Assembly (NCBI RefSeq): GCF_026625605.1
Contig: NZ_CP113054.1
Span: 3,968,001 to 4,032,000, forward strand
Source of the DNA: Luteolibacter sp. SL250
GTDB lineage: Bacteria; Verrucomicrobiota; Verrucomicrobiia; Verrucomicrobiales; Akkermansiaceae
Direction of reading: 5' to 3'
Length of the DNA stretch: 64,000 bases
Shown one piece after another: positions 27,607 to 36,323 of the stretch (within the stretch, counting starts at the first letter, position 1; every line of letters begins with the position of its first letter). The position numbers were made by a program, and so were the translations under genes. The notes under the pieces are model-generated. The model worked only from the letters and a program-made list of their open reading frames with translations, was not told the DNA's origin and searched no databases.

Positions 27607-28527
27607 TCAGGTGGAGGATTCCTGGACAGGATCGGCGTCGAAGAAGATTTCACCGGATGCGGAGATCGCCGTCGCACCTCCCACCTTCACGGCCACCTCA
27701 CCATCCCGGCGGGTCCAGGAGACCTCCACCTCGCCTGTCCTGTCGATCTCCCGGCCTTGTTGCGCGAGGTAGGATGCGTGGTCCACCTCCGGATAACAGT
27801 GCCTGGCGAGATAGGCGGCGACCGATCCGTTGCCGGATCCGCACACCGGGTCTTCCATCACCCCCTCCCCCGGGGCGAAGGTCCGCACCTTCAGCCGCAA
27901 CCCTGGGAAAGATCCCGCGCGCGCGAACACTGTCATGCCCACCGCACCGAGCGACGCGCACGACGCGCTGATGAGGCCGAAGTCCGGCCTGAGCGAAGCG
28001 ACCGTGCTGAAGTCATCCAGCTCCACGATCAGCCAGTTGACCCCGGTTGACACGACCTCCGGCGGCGATGGCGGGAGCTGCCCGGCAGCGCAGCCCAGCA
28101 TCTCCGCAATGGCCTGCTGCCCGGGATCCACCGGCCGGTGGGCCGGGGTGGCCTGGGTCATGGTGTAGGTCACATTTTCTCCGCTGCCGGACACCTCCAC
28201 CGGCACGATGCCGATGCCGCACTCCTGCCTCAGCAACAATGCCGACCTCAACTCCGGAAAGCGGTGCTGCACGGCCCGCGCCGCCGCGAGCGTGGGATGC
28301 CCCGCAAAGGGCAGCTCGCTCCGTGGCGTGAAGATCCGCACGCGGTAGTCCGCCGCCGGCGATGTTGGAGGAAACAGGAAAACGGTCTCCGAAAGGTTCA
28401 TCTCGCGGGCGATCCTCTGCATGGTCACCTGTGGCAACGCATCGTCCGCGCCGAACACGACCGCCGCCGGGTTGCCGAACAAGGCCCGCCGCGAAAAAGC
28501 ATCCACTTGCAGAAATTCCAGATTCAT
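27607..28527 (-). CDS. PhzF-family isomerase/epimerase-like protein
   Basis: A 306-residue protein with the PhzF/DapF-like fold. Start NLEFLQVDAFSRRALFGNPA matches the PhzF N-terminus, in which Asp/Glu residues line the active site. Other family motifs are REMNLSETVFLFPP, RIFTPRSELPFAGHPTLAAA, and EDPVCGSGNGSVAAYLARHC near residue 240, the PhzF glycine-rich site. Members with this architecture are common and mostly uncharacterised; a phenazine role is unlikely here as no phz genes are near. Convergent with the lipocalin gene. Confidence 0.88.
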   Translation of the reverse strand: MNLEFLQVDAFSRRALFGNPAAVVFGADDALPQVTMQRIAREMNLSETVFLFPPTSPAADYRVRIFTPRSELPFAGHPTLAAARAVQHRFPELRSALLLRQECGIGIVPVEVSGSGENVTYTMTQATPAHRPVDPGQQAIAEMLGCAAGQLPPSPPEVVSTGVNWLIVELDDFSTVASLRPDFGLISASCASLGAVGMTVFARAGSFPGLRLKVRTFAPGEGVMEDPVCGSGNGSVAAYLARHCYPEVDHASYLAQQGREIDRTGEVEVSWTRRDGEVAVKVGGATAISASGEIFFDADPVQESST

Positions 28528-28728
28528 CCGTCCGTTGCCGGTTGGGTTTGGCCGCCATCCTACCGTGGCAGGCACCACCGGTCAAAAGCACGTCGCGCTT
28601 TTTCCAGCATGACCAGTTCCCTGCGCTCCAGGCTGTGGTACATGGAGCTTCACCGGACAGCGGAGGACGGATCTGTCACAACAGCATCTTTCACAGGGGA
28701 TAGGCGCACATGACACTGTGGGCGGAAG

Positions 28729-30000
28729 ATGCGACCGCTCCGGAACGCCCTTCCCTATCTCCTCCTGCCTGCGGGCGGCCTGCTCGCCGGCTGGGCCACC
28801 GCCCCGGCGGGCAACGCTGGCGGCGGGAAAGATGCAGGCGGTGCCGCCGCACGCGAGATCCCCGTTTCCCCGCGCATGCGGGAGGCCCGCGCGGCAGGCG
28901 CGCCGATGACCCCGGACCAACTGCTGGCGGAGGCCCGGAGGCTGGCGGACGCCCCCGCCAAAAAGAGCCGCAGGACCACACTGGACGAGACCATTTCCGG
29001 CTGGACGGACGCGGAAGTGGTGGCAGCGCTGGAGCAGGCGGCACGGGAGCCGGACCTGCTGCTGGAGCAGGACAGCATGGCGGGTGACCTGCTCCGTTCA
29101 TTCTCGAAACGGGATCCGGAAAAGGCGATGCGGTGGGCGCTGGAGCAGCCATTGCTGGTGCGGCGGAAATTCGCCGGGCATGTCCTCTCCGCGCTGCTCC
29201 CGGGTAGGTATGACGAGGCCCTGGCAATGGCGAAGGCCCACCCGGACCTCTTTGATGGAAAGGTGCCGACCAACGTCGTGCGGGCCGCGGTGACCGGCTC
29301 CGCGAGGCAGGGGGCGGCGGCGTTCGTCTCCCGGTTGAGGCAGTTGATGGAGGATGGCTCCGCCCCCTTCATGGAGTTTCCGGACGATGTGGGAAAAGGC
29401 TTCGACTTCGCGGCGGCGCTGGATTCACCGGACTTCGCACCGCTGGCCTCCCACAAGCTGAGGGACTCCATGATCCACGCCTGGGTGCGGGACGAGCGGG
29501 ACGCCGCCTTCCGCTGGGTGCTGGAGAAAGACGGCCCCGGCAGGCTGGGCAACCTGCTGGACATACGGCGGAGCCACGCGGAACTCACCGGGCAGGTGAA
29601 CTGGATGGCGGGAAAGCTGGAGGCGCTGCCGCAGGAGGAGTGGCAAACATTCCTGGACTCCACCAGTCATTCGCTCCACCACCGGGAGGGCCACGCGCAG
29701 CTCTGGCTGGAAGCCCTCCGTGAGCCGGTGGTGCGGGAGTCCTTCCGCGACGTGGCGGTGAGCGCCATTTTCTCCGGCGGCCCCACCCTCATGGAGCGCG
29801 GCCTGAAGGCACTGGACGGCCTGCCGGACGGAGAGGCGCGCATCCGCAGGCTGGAGACACTGGTGCAGGAGCACACCGGCTACCGCAGCCGGCCGGACCC
29901 CAGCTCCGCCGCCATGCTGCGCGGGAAGCTGGAGCAGTGGGGCGCGGATCCCGCACGCGCTGACGCCATCATCGGCAGAATGAATCCACAGGAACCATGA
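28729..30000 (+). CDS. Exported alpha-helical hypothetical protein, paralogue A
   Basis: A 423-residue protein with an N-terminal hydrophobic signal (ALPYLLLPAGGLLAGWATA). Otherwise it is alpha-helical, rich in Ala, Glu, Leu and Trp-containing short helices (EKAMRWALEQP, DAAFRWVLEKDGPG) that suggest a solenoid of helical repeats. No family with a known function is recognised. It overlaps the next gene by four bases (ATGA), and the two share similar opening sequences and WA-rich helical style, so they are likely duplicates forming a two-gene unit. A scaffold or inhibitor-like role is possible but not shown. Confidence 0.65.
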   Translation: MRPLRNALPYLLLPAGGLLAGWATAPAGNAGGGKDAGGAAAREIPVSPRMREARAAGAPMTPDQLLAEARRLADAPAKKSRRTTLDETISGWTDAEVVAALEQAAREPDLLLEQDSMAGDLLRSFSKRDPEKAMRWALEQPLLVRRKFAGHVLSALLPGRYDEALAMAKAHPDLFDGKVPTNVVRAAVTGSARQGAAAFVSRLRQLMEDGSAPFMEFPDDVGKGFDFAAALDSPDFAPLASHKLRDSMIHAWVRDERDAAFRWVLEKDGPGRLGNLLDIRRSHAELTGQVNWMAGKLEALPQEEWQTFLDSTSHSLHHREGHAQLWLEALREPVVRESFRDVAVSAIFSGGPTLMERGLKALDGLPDGEARIRRLETLVQEHTGYRSRPDPSSAAMLRGKLEQWGADPARADAIIGRMNPQEP

Positions 30001-31250
30001 AACCCCTTTCCCGCAACCTCCTCTTTCTCGCCCTGCTCTGCGGCGGCATCCTGGCCGGGCGCGCCATCCCATCGTCCGGAGCGGCACACGCTTCCACCGC
30101 AGGCACCTCGGAAGAAACGCACGCCAGCAGGCCGGATCGGCCCACCGCGCCGGAGATGCGGCGCACGCTCGCCACGCTCCACGCCCGCGTGAAGGCCGGG
30201 GAAACCGGACCGGCGGATCTGGCCCGGGCACTGGCGAGGGTGAAGACGGACACCTTGAAATCCATCGTCCTGGAGCAGTACGACATCCTGGCCGCGATGA
30301 CGGAGGGAGGAAAGGCCCGCCAGCCCCACCAGGATCTCCACACGGCTGCCATGGAGGAGCTGTGGGCCCGCGAGAAATCATCCGCTCTGGCGTGGGCGGA
30401 GACGCTGGAGGAGCCGAAGGCGCGCGCCATGATGCAGAAGAGCCTGCTGCGCCGCGCGCTGGAGGAGGACGTGGAAGCCGCACTGCCATGGATGGCGAAG
30501 TACCATGCGGAGAACGGAAAGGCCGGAACCTACGATGAGTTCAAGACCATCGCCATGAAGGGCGCGGTCAGCCGCGGGGCGGACGCCGTTATCCGCGCCC
30601 ACGCCGCCTTTCCGGATGCCGGTGGCTACCATGCCCTCCGCGACACTATCTTCCCGGAGGACTTCGACTTCGCGAAGCTCAACGAGGCATTGGGCGCGAA
30701 GGTGGAAATGACGAACGTCCTGACCCGCTGGGCGCTCCGTGACCGGGATGCCGCATGGACCGCCATGGAGCAGCGCATGGCCGCCATGAGGGGCAATCCG
30801 GAACGGGAGATCGGCGACGGGTTGATGAAAGCCGTGCTCGTCAGGGATGGCGAGGATGCCGGTGTCGCGTGGATGATGGACCGGCTTTCCGCCATCTCGG
30901 ACCGGGACGCCATGCGGCACGAGCGGATCCTCGCCGGCATCATCGTCAACAGCAACCTCTCCACCGATGGCATCCGCGTGATCTCCGGAAAGCTCACCCC
31001 GGAGACGCGCGTCCGGAACGCGAAGTCCGCCCTGCTCTCCCGCCCCAGCCACGCGTCCACCGGTGCCTTCCTGGCCGCGCTGCCGAGGGAAGATCTCATC
31101 CGCACACTGCAGGAGGTCCGGCAGATGACACGCGGCGGAAGCACCACCGGAGCCGCCCAGAGGGAACGCAGCTTCGCCGATATGGGCCGGCGCTTCCACC
31201 TCACCTCCGCGGAGATGGAAACCATCAACGGAGAAACGGCGGCCCAATAG
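29997..31250 (+). CDS. Exported alpha-helical hypothetical protein, paralogue B
   Basis: A 417-residue partner of the preceding gene. The N-terminus is a signal sequence (LLFLALLCGGILAGRAIP), followed by helical segments such as EELWAREKSSALAWAETLEE, RALEEDVEAALPWMAKYHAE and NVLTRWALRDRDAAWTAMEQ. The repeating WA/ALxW motif resembles that of the upstream paralogue. The start codon is within the upstream stop, so translation is coupled. No enzyme motif is seen. Function unknown. Confidence 0.65.
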   Translation: MKPLSRNLLFLALLCGGILAGRAIPSSGAAHASTAGTSEETHASRPDRPTAPEMRRTLATLHARVKAGETGPADLARALARVKTDTLKSIVLEQYDILAAMTEGGKARQPHQDLHTAAMEELWAREKSSALAWAETLEEPKARAMMQKSLLRRALEEDVEAALPWMAKYHAENGKAGTYDEFKTIAMKGAVSRGADAVIRAHAAFPDAGGYHALRDTIFPEDFDFAKLNEALGAKVEMTNVLTRWALRDRDAAWTAMEQRMAAMRGNPEREIGDGLMKAVLVRDGEDAGVAWMMDRLSAISDRDAMRHERILAGIIVNSNLSTDGIRVISGKLTPETRVRNAKSALLSRPSHASTGAFLAALPREDLIRTLQEVRQMTRGGSTTGAAQRERSFADMGRRFHLTSAEMETINGETAAQ

Positions 31251-31310
31251 GGCAACGCCGCCGGAAGCCATGGAATAGCCCCGCCTCCAATATCAAATCC
31301 CCCATCCTCT

Positions 31311-31340
31311 TCATCTGCGTACATCCGCGTTCATCTGCGG
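31311..31340 (+). repeat. Three imperfect 10-bp tandem repeats in an intergenic region
   Basis: Consecutive units TCATCTGCGT, ACATCCGCGT and TCATCTGCGG lie downstream of the helical paralogue pair. Short strings of this kind occur as dispersed intergenic elements in several Gram-negative genomes; whether that is so in this host cannot be seen from one window. Confidence 0.4.
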
Positions 31341-31432
31341 TTCAATGAATCCTGTTAGGAACGTCTCCTTCCGCGGAGAGCGTCTTCCGCCTTGCCATCC
31401 ATCGTTCCGTTCCGCAGGGTTCCATTGTTCAC

Positions 31433-32584
31433 ATGATCACCCGTCTTTTCTCAGCCGCCCTGCGCGGAGTCGATGCGCAGGAAGTGGAGGTGGAGGTCAA
31501 CGCCCGCGGCGCTGACAAGCCGCTGATCATCATCGTCGGCCTGCCGGACACTTCCGTGAAGGAGTCCTCCCAGCGGGTCACCTCCGCCATCTCCGCCTCC
31601 GCCCTTTCCTACGCGGACGGGGTGAACACCGTGAACCTGGCCCCCGCGGATGTGAAGAAGGAGGGTCCGTCCTTTGACCTGCCCATCGCCCTGGCCATGG
31701 CCGCCGCGAATGTCCTGCAACCGTTCAACGCGGAGGACTGCTGCGTCGTCGGGGAGCTGGGGCTGGACGGCACCGTGCGCCCGGTGAAGGGCGTGCTTTC
31801 CATCGCCCTGGAGGCGAAACGCCGCGGACGGAAACGCCTGCTGGTCCCGGACGCGAACGCCGCGGAAGCCGCCATCGTCGATGGCATCGACGTCATCCCC
31901 ATCCGCAACCTGCGGCAGGCATGGGACTTCCTCCAGGGGGACCACATCATCCCGCCGTTCAAGTTGGACCGCCGTGCGTTCTTCGACTCCCACCGCAGCT
32001 ACGACATCGACTTCGACGAGGTGAAAGGCCAGCACCACGTGAAGCGCGCCCTGGAAGTGGCCGCCGCCGGCAACCACAATCTCCTGATGGTCGGCCCGCC
32101 CGGCACCGGCAAGTCGATGCTCGCCAAACGCGTCCCCACCATCATGCCGGACATGACGGAGGACGAGGCGATCGAAACGACGAAGATCCACTCCATCACC
32201 GGACTGCTGGACCCGAAGCGCGCCTTCCTCACCACCCGTCCGTTCCGCTCCCCGCACCACACCATTTCCGATGCGGGCCTGCTCGGCGGTGGCACCAATC
32301 CCGGCCCCGGCGAGGTCTCCCTCGCCCACCACGGCATCCTTTTCCTCGACGAGCTCCCCGAGTTCCGCCGCCAGACGCTGGAAGTCCTCCGCCAGCCGCT
32401 GGAGGACGGCACCGTCTCCATCTCCCGCGCCGCCGGGTCCTTCCTCTTCCCCGCCCGCTTCCTCCTCGTCGCCGCGCTCAACCCCTGCCCGTGCGGATTC
32501 GCTCTCAGGAGATCGCGAAAAGACGAGGGCCGAAGATGGCCGAAAATTAATATCCAGCCCGGAAACGGAGTTCTGCACACCTAG
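31433..32584 (+). pseudogene. comM: comM/yifB Mg-chelatase-like AAA+ ATPase, 3'-truncated at the island junction
   Basis: The ORF encodes 383 residues, against about 500 in intact ComM/YifB proteins. It has the Lon-protease-like N-terminal domain ([35 protein letters not shown]), Walker [35 protein letters not shown], Walker [19 protein letters not shown], and then [12 protein letters not shown]. After this motif (about base 32505) homology stops and the last 26 residues are unrelated. Normally the Cys-rich continuation, sensor and arginine-finger region follow; these are missing here and nowhere else in the window. ComM is a branch-migration helicase for natural transformation, so the fragment should be inactive. 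Its 3' end coincides with a marked drop in GC content. Confidence 0.88.
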
Positions 32585-32621
32585 GTATTGACCATTTGAA
32601 CAGCGGCAGCATAATTCTGCC

Positions 32622-33371
32622 ATGCTCGCAGAAGCAGTTTCTCCCGACCGGCTGGATAGGAATCAGATTCAAAAGCGGATTGAAGTAATGTGGAATCACT
32701 TGTTCCCAAGGCGAGAAATTCCACTCCTCGAATATCCGGTGGAGGAAATAGCAACGGAGCTCCAGAGAAGGCGGCTAGTGGAGTTTGTTTATGATCAGGA
32801 ACTTCCCGCGCCATTTGGCCGCCAACGATACGGAGAGTTCACCGTTTCTCCGCACAACAAAATCTTCATTCACAGTGGCTTAGATCCGAAAGGAGCGCGC
32901 TTCAAAGCAACGCTGAGCCATGAGATCGGCCATTACGTCCTGCACCGAAAATTTCTGAGCAAATCCACTTTCATCTCGTCCTCCCCGAAAATTGCGACTG
33001 ACGAGGAGCTAGCTCGGTATGGCAGAAGGGCTGGTATCTCGGATCTGCATTGGGCCGAGTGGCAGGCAAATGAGTTTATGGCCTCCGTATTGCTTCCGCG
33101 CACGGGCTTGATGTATCGGATGGCTCGAATTCAAAAACAGTTGGGTCTGCATGTCGGACGAGTCTACATCGACAATCAAGGATGCACCCAGGCAGACTCT
33201 GGTTTCATTTTTGCGACGATCGCAATGGAAACCATGATCCAGTTCCCGATCGTCTTTGCCAGGATGAACGCTCTGGGGCTCGTCAACGACAAGCGGACCA
33301 AAAGAGCAAAGGGAACTCTTGGAGACGAAGTAACGAGCACCCTGCAAGATTTTGTCCGATCTCTAGATTGA
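32622..33371 (+). CDS. ImmA/IrrE-family metallo-endopeptidase domain protein
   Basis: A 249-residue soluble protein with the zinc-protease motif KATLSHEIGHYVLHRKFL (HExxH) near residue 100. The later acidic segment HWAEWQANEFMASVLLPRTG contains the third metal ligand, in the order expected for COG2856. Proteins of this family cleave XRE-type repressors to switch on mobile elements or, as CapP, to induce CBASS operons. Here it is the first island gene after the comM break and lies 4.3 kb from the 5' end of the CBASS operon; no XRE gene is adjacent. Regulation of the island or of CBASS is an inference. Confidence 0.85.
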   Translation: MLAEAVSPDRLDRNQIQKRIEVMWNHLFPRREIPLLEYPVEEIATELQRRRLVEFVYDQELPAPFGRQRYGEFTVSPHNKIFIHSGLDPKGARFKATLSHEIGHYVLHRKFLSKSTFISSSPKIATDEELARYGRRAGISDLHWAEWQANEFMASVLLPRTGLMYRMARIQKQLGLHVGRVYIDNQGCTQADSGFIFATIAMETMIQFPIVFARMNALGLVNDKRTKRAKGTLGDEVTSTLQDFVRSLD

Positions 33372-33509
33372 CGACCTGCTGATGCCGAACGCCGCGAGCC
33401 AGTCCTCAAGGCACCCCACAGCCCAAAGTCACCTAGCGCAGTCTGGATGGTTGCACTGGTGGCCGGTTAGGATTACGAACAGGGCCTACTTCTTGGGAAC
33501 ACTTCTCCT

Positions 33510-34025
33510 ATGACTTTCGGTGAAATTGTTATTCTCTGCTCGCAAGGGGTGATCACTCTCGGCGCAATTGTCTGGGCTTCATACTTCAAGAAACGCGCAG
33601 AAAATCTGGCGACGATCGACGATCTGAGGCGCATGACCGAGATCCCTGAAGGCGTGAAATCCAGACATGTTCGAGCAAATGCTGTTCACAAAGCGCAATT
33701 CGATTTGGAATTCGGCTTTTATCAGAAACTTTGGATAGAAGGGCATCATTTGGTCACCCTCTATGGGGAATCCGGGCACCCTGAATTCGACAATGTCGAG
33801 CACCTCCGTAATCTGCTTGAAGCTACAAACGCATTCGATCAGCTGTTGCTAAGCGCGGGCCCATTTATTTCCGACGAAATTGGAAGGAGTTTCCATGCGC
33901 TCCCTTCTGCGATCAGAGCAAAATCGAATAAATCCCATGAGATCTGGCGTCAAACCATGGAAACCTTCAACAAGACAGGAGCAATGATCAAGAAGCGCAT
34001 TGCAGAAATGCACGTCCTCGATTGA
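33510..34025 (+). CDS. Single-pass membrane protein of unknown function
   Basis: A 171-residue protein with an N-terminal membrane helix (EIVILCSQGVITLGAIVWAS) followed by a cytoplasmic alpha-helical domain containing KAQFDLEFGFYQKLWIEGHH, a form met in small phage- or island-borne proteins. No family is recognised. It is downstream of the ImmA-like gene and convergent with the CBASS nuclease gene. Confidence 0.6.
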   Translation: MTFGEIVILCSQGVITLGAIVWASYFKKRAENLATIDDLRRMTEIPEGVKSRHVRANAVHKAQFDLEFGFYQKLWIEGHHLVTLYGESGHPEFDNVEHLRNLLEATNAFDQLLLSAGPFISDEIGRSFHALPSAIRAKSNKSHEIWRQTMETFNKTGAMIKKRIAEMHVLD

Positions 34026-34191
34026 AGTAAGCAGAGTAAGATGCGACGGATTTTTGGACCGTGTTTTGGTTGAGCGGTCAGATGGTGCTAATCCGAGAAG
34101 TTGGGATTCACGTTCATCGCCACCAGTTTACAAACTCGCTCCGGTGAGGCGGCGAGATTCAGGGTGGCTGACATGGCTCCAGGAGAGCTTC

Positions 34192-34941
34192 TTAGAGATG
34201 TTTCGCGTATTCGTCGATCTGAATTGCCGGCACAGTTCCCATTCGCTGGAGCAATCTGGTGAGGGTGAGCACAAACGACATGACCGCGGTGTCGGGGCGA
34301 CTGATATCCCAGTTGAAGGAGGCGGGTGTGCCGTTGGTGATCTCGAAAGCTCCGTGCCTGGCTACACAGCCCAAGTTTAAGGCCCTGTCTCCGCTCAGCC
34401 CCTGGAGATATCCTTTAAATTTCGCCCCCATGGGTTCTTTCCATTTGCAATCCAAGGCGAGTATACCGGCCAGAATCGGAGGCGGAGGCTTGGGAGTGTG
34501 GATATCTCCACCAGCTTGGACAATTCGCCCAGAGGTGCGCTTTAGCCTACGTACACTTTCGGCCTTGTCACCGGCGTAACCGAGGTATTTCGGAGTGATT
34601 TCTGGCTTCACCTCGAAAACGGCATACACGCTTTCCGCAGGGATGTAGGCAATACCTTCATGCTCGAAGATAAAAAGCGAAAAATGTCTATCGAAGATTA
34701 CTAGATCCTGCTGCTGACTGAGGGTTCCGTCCGAGTCGATGACGAAGGCGCGTTCAACCTGATACCGTGTTGGCAAGTAGGTTCTTAGCATCTTTATCCA
34801 CCGGAGCTCCGTGGCGTCGCCTTTCGCAACCGGATGGGTGATCAGCTTACGGGATATTCCGAGGTTCGCGATCAGGCCCTTCTGATAGCCTTCGAACAAC
34901 TCGCTGAGCGAAGGTGGATTTTGAGTCTTTTTCTTGGCCAT
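34192..34941 (-). CDS. nucC: NucC-type CBASS effector nuclease
   Basis: A 249-residue homologue of NucC, the cyclic tri-adenylate-activated, trimeric DNA endonuclease of type III CBASS. The N-terminal helix SLSELFEGYQKGLIANLGIS and HPVAKGDATELRWIKMLRTY are followed by the restriction-endonuclease-like core. Its catalytic residues are the Asp in SQQQDLVIFDRHF and the Glu and Lys in IPAESVYAVFEVKPE. Further on come LKRTSGRIVQAGG and the C-terminal MGTVPAIQIDEYAKHL. The layout and several stretches match E. coli NucC as I remember it. Length is normal. It is the last gene of a five-gene operon, three bases after the CD-NTase. On activation it should degrade chromosomal and phage DNA, causing abortive infection. 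Confidence 0.92.
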   Translation of the reverse strand: MAKKKTQNPPSLSELFEGYQKGLIANLGISRKLITHPVAKGDATELRWIKMLRTYLPTRYQVERAFVIDSDGTLSQQQDLVIFDRHFSLFIFEHEGIAYIPAESVYAVFEVKPEITPKYLGYAGDKAESVRRLKRTSGRIVQAGGDIHTPKPPPPILAGILALDCKWKEPMGAKFKGYLQGLSGDRALNLGCVARHGAFEITNGTPASFNWDISRPDTAVMSFVLTLTRLLQRMGTVPAIQIDEYAKHL

Positions 34942-34944
34942 TTT

Positions 34945-35823
34945 TCAGGAAATTGAGAATCGGCTTCCAAAAACTTCGTCACGCCAAATCCGGAGTGCTC
35001 CGCCCACGTTCCCTGTCTTCGCGAGATAAATGGCCCGATCTACCGACTGCCCAGTTTCAGCAAGCACCTTTCGAGCGTTCTTACAAGCGGCGGCGTCCAT
35101 TCTATCCGACACAGGTGGCCCCAATCCTGCAGGATCATTCCAGGTTTCCGAGATCCTAGCTTCCAGCGCTGCAAACAGCGCCTTCAGCTCATAGGGATAA
35201 CCGCCCGAAAATGGCCCTTTCAGGAGATCGATTGCCATCACCTCGATGAGGAAACTTGGTTTGATCGGCTTGCCTTTGTGCTCGTTCCACTTCTTGGCCA
35301 TTTTGACAACAGGCTTCCACTTGAGATCGAAATCCTTATTGCAGGCGGTGGCTTTGGCCGAGTGAATTTTAGGGTTGGTGACGGCCCAATCGCCCTCGCT
35401 CTGAGGGTCTGCAATCTTGTAGTTATCTCCTTCGGTGAAGGCCGGAACCACATCGATGCTCATAACCTTGTCGTCGTCTTCATCACCACCAAACCTGACC
35501 TGAACGCATCTGCGACCGATGGAAACTTTATCCTCTCCATACTCTGGAACCAGCGCAACCCTCACTGCCTCAAGTAGATCCCTTGAGAGCTCATCGAGCC
35601 TGTGACGTTCCTTGCTCCCGAGAACCACAAAAATATCCACATCCTTGAGAGGCTTGGTTTTCGTATGCCTCGCGTATGAACCCGCGAGAAAGTCGTCCTC
35701 AACGTGAAAATTCTCCGACATCACCTCGCGAACTCGCTTCTGTCGCTTGCTGGCGTCATTCTGCTCGCCGTCGGTAAGTTCAAGACGGGACTTAAATTTC
35801 TGAAATGCTTCGTCGATTGTCAT
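34945..35823 (-). CDS. CBASS CD-NTase (cyclic oligonucleotide synthase, CdnD-like)
   Basis: A 292-residue cGAS/DncV-like nucleotidyltransferase. The catalytic motif is FLAGSYARHTKTKPLKDVDI (Gly-Ser then Asp-x-Asp), with the third acidic residue in MSIDVVPAF. The C-terminal helical domain includes KWKPVVKMAKKWNEHKGKPI and SFLIEVMAIDLLKGPF. The start at 35823 overlaps the HORMA stop by one base (TAATG), giving the expected MTIDEAFQKFKSRL beginning. With HORMA and TRIP13 partners and NucC it should make a cyclic trinucleotide when a HORMA protein is bound to phage peptide. A CdnD subtype is suggested by the operon type rather than by a clade analysis. Confidence 0.9.
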   Translation of the reverse strand: MTIDEAFQKFKSRLELTDGEQNDASKRQKRVREVMSENFHVEDDFLAGSYARHTKTKPLKDVDIFVVLGSKERHRLDELSRDLLEAVRVALVPEYGEDKVSIGRRCVQVRFGGDEDDDKVMSIDVVPAFTEGDNYKIADPQSEGDWAVTNPKIHSAKATACNKDFDLKWKPVVKMAKKWNEHKGKPIKPSFLIEVMAIDLLKGPFSGGYPYELKALFAALEARISETWNDPAGLGPPVSDRMDAAACKNARKVLAETGQSVDRAIYLAKTGNVGGALRIWRDEVFGSRFSIS

Positions 35824-36323
35824 TATTTTGACCAGTAGCTGGTTCCTGCCCCAAGATGTGTTGCGCCGATAGTGGTTCCAATTGGGCGTTTGGTGAAACC
35901 GTCGGTTGAGAGGTATAGAGCGGAAGACCAACCACTGACATCAGGTCGACCGTCCTTCGTGTTGGCGATGACGCGGTATTTGCAGGTGGATGGGATGGCT
36001 CCTGCCTTCTTAATGGCAAATTTGATGGCATCGACATCCGCCCACAGATCACCATCGTCCCCGGTGGTGTAAGTGTAGCTGATGTCAAAATCCCAACGTC
36101 CGACCAATGAAGAAGTCCCCGTGTAAATCTCCAGAGTCACGGTATTAAGGTGCCTGGTCTCAAGCCACTTGCCGATACCGGCCTCCAGCACCTTCCAATC
36201 GGAAGTGAGTTTATCGAGTGACAGGCCGCTCAGCAGAATGATCCTCTTGAGACCTGACAGAATATTGTCAGTCACGTGCGTGACACTATGCGAGTAGGTG
36301 TTAACTTTAACGGTGGTGCTCAT
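35823..36323 (-). CDS. cap7: CBASS HORMA-domain sensor/activator (Cap7/HORMA2-like)
   Basis: A 166-residue single HORMA-domain protein. The start STTVKVNTYSHSVTHVTDNI and the stretches GLKRIILLSGLSLDK, FAIKKAGAIPSTCKYRV and GRPDVSGWSSALYLSTDGF fit the HORMA2 type of Pseudomonas type III CBASS. It should bind closure-motif peptides, adopt the closed state, and activate the CD-NTase. It overlaps the upstream gene by four bases and the downstream gene by one base. The C-terminal tail ends GAGTSYWSK, consistent with the safety-belt region. Confidence 0.85.
   Translation of the reverse strand: MSTTVKVNTYSHSVTHVTDNILSGLKRIILLSGLSLDKLTSDWKVLEAGIGKWLETRHLNTVTLEIYTGTSSLVGRWDFDISYTYTTGDDGDLWADVDAIKFAIKKAGAIPSTCKYRVIANTKDGRPDVSGWSSALYLSTDGFTKRPIGTTIGATHLGAGTSYWSK

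Noticed and set aside
32505..32584. Reading the comM end as a simple frameshift rather than an insertion junction
   Set aside because: A shifted frame gives SGDREKT, which loosely resembles the next ComM residues, but the homology does not continue beyond it and GC content changes here; a short frameshifted stretch before the true junction remains possible.
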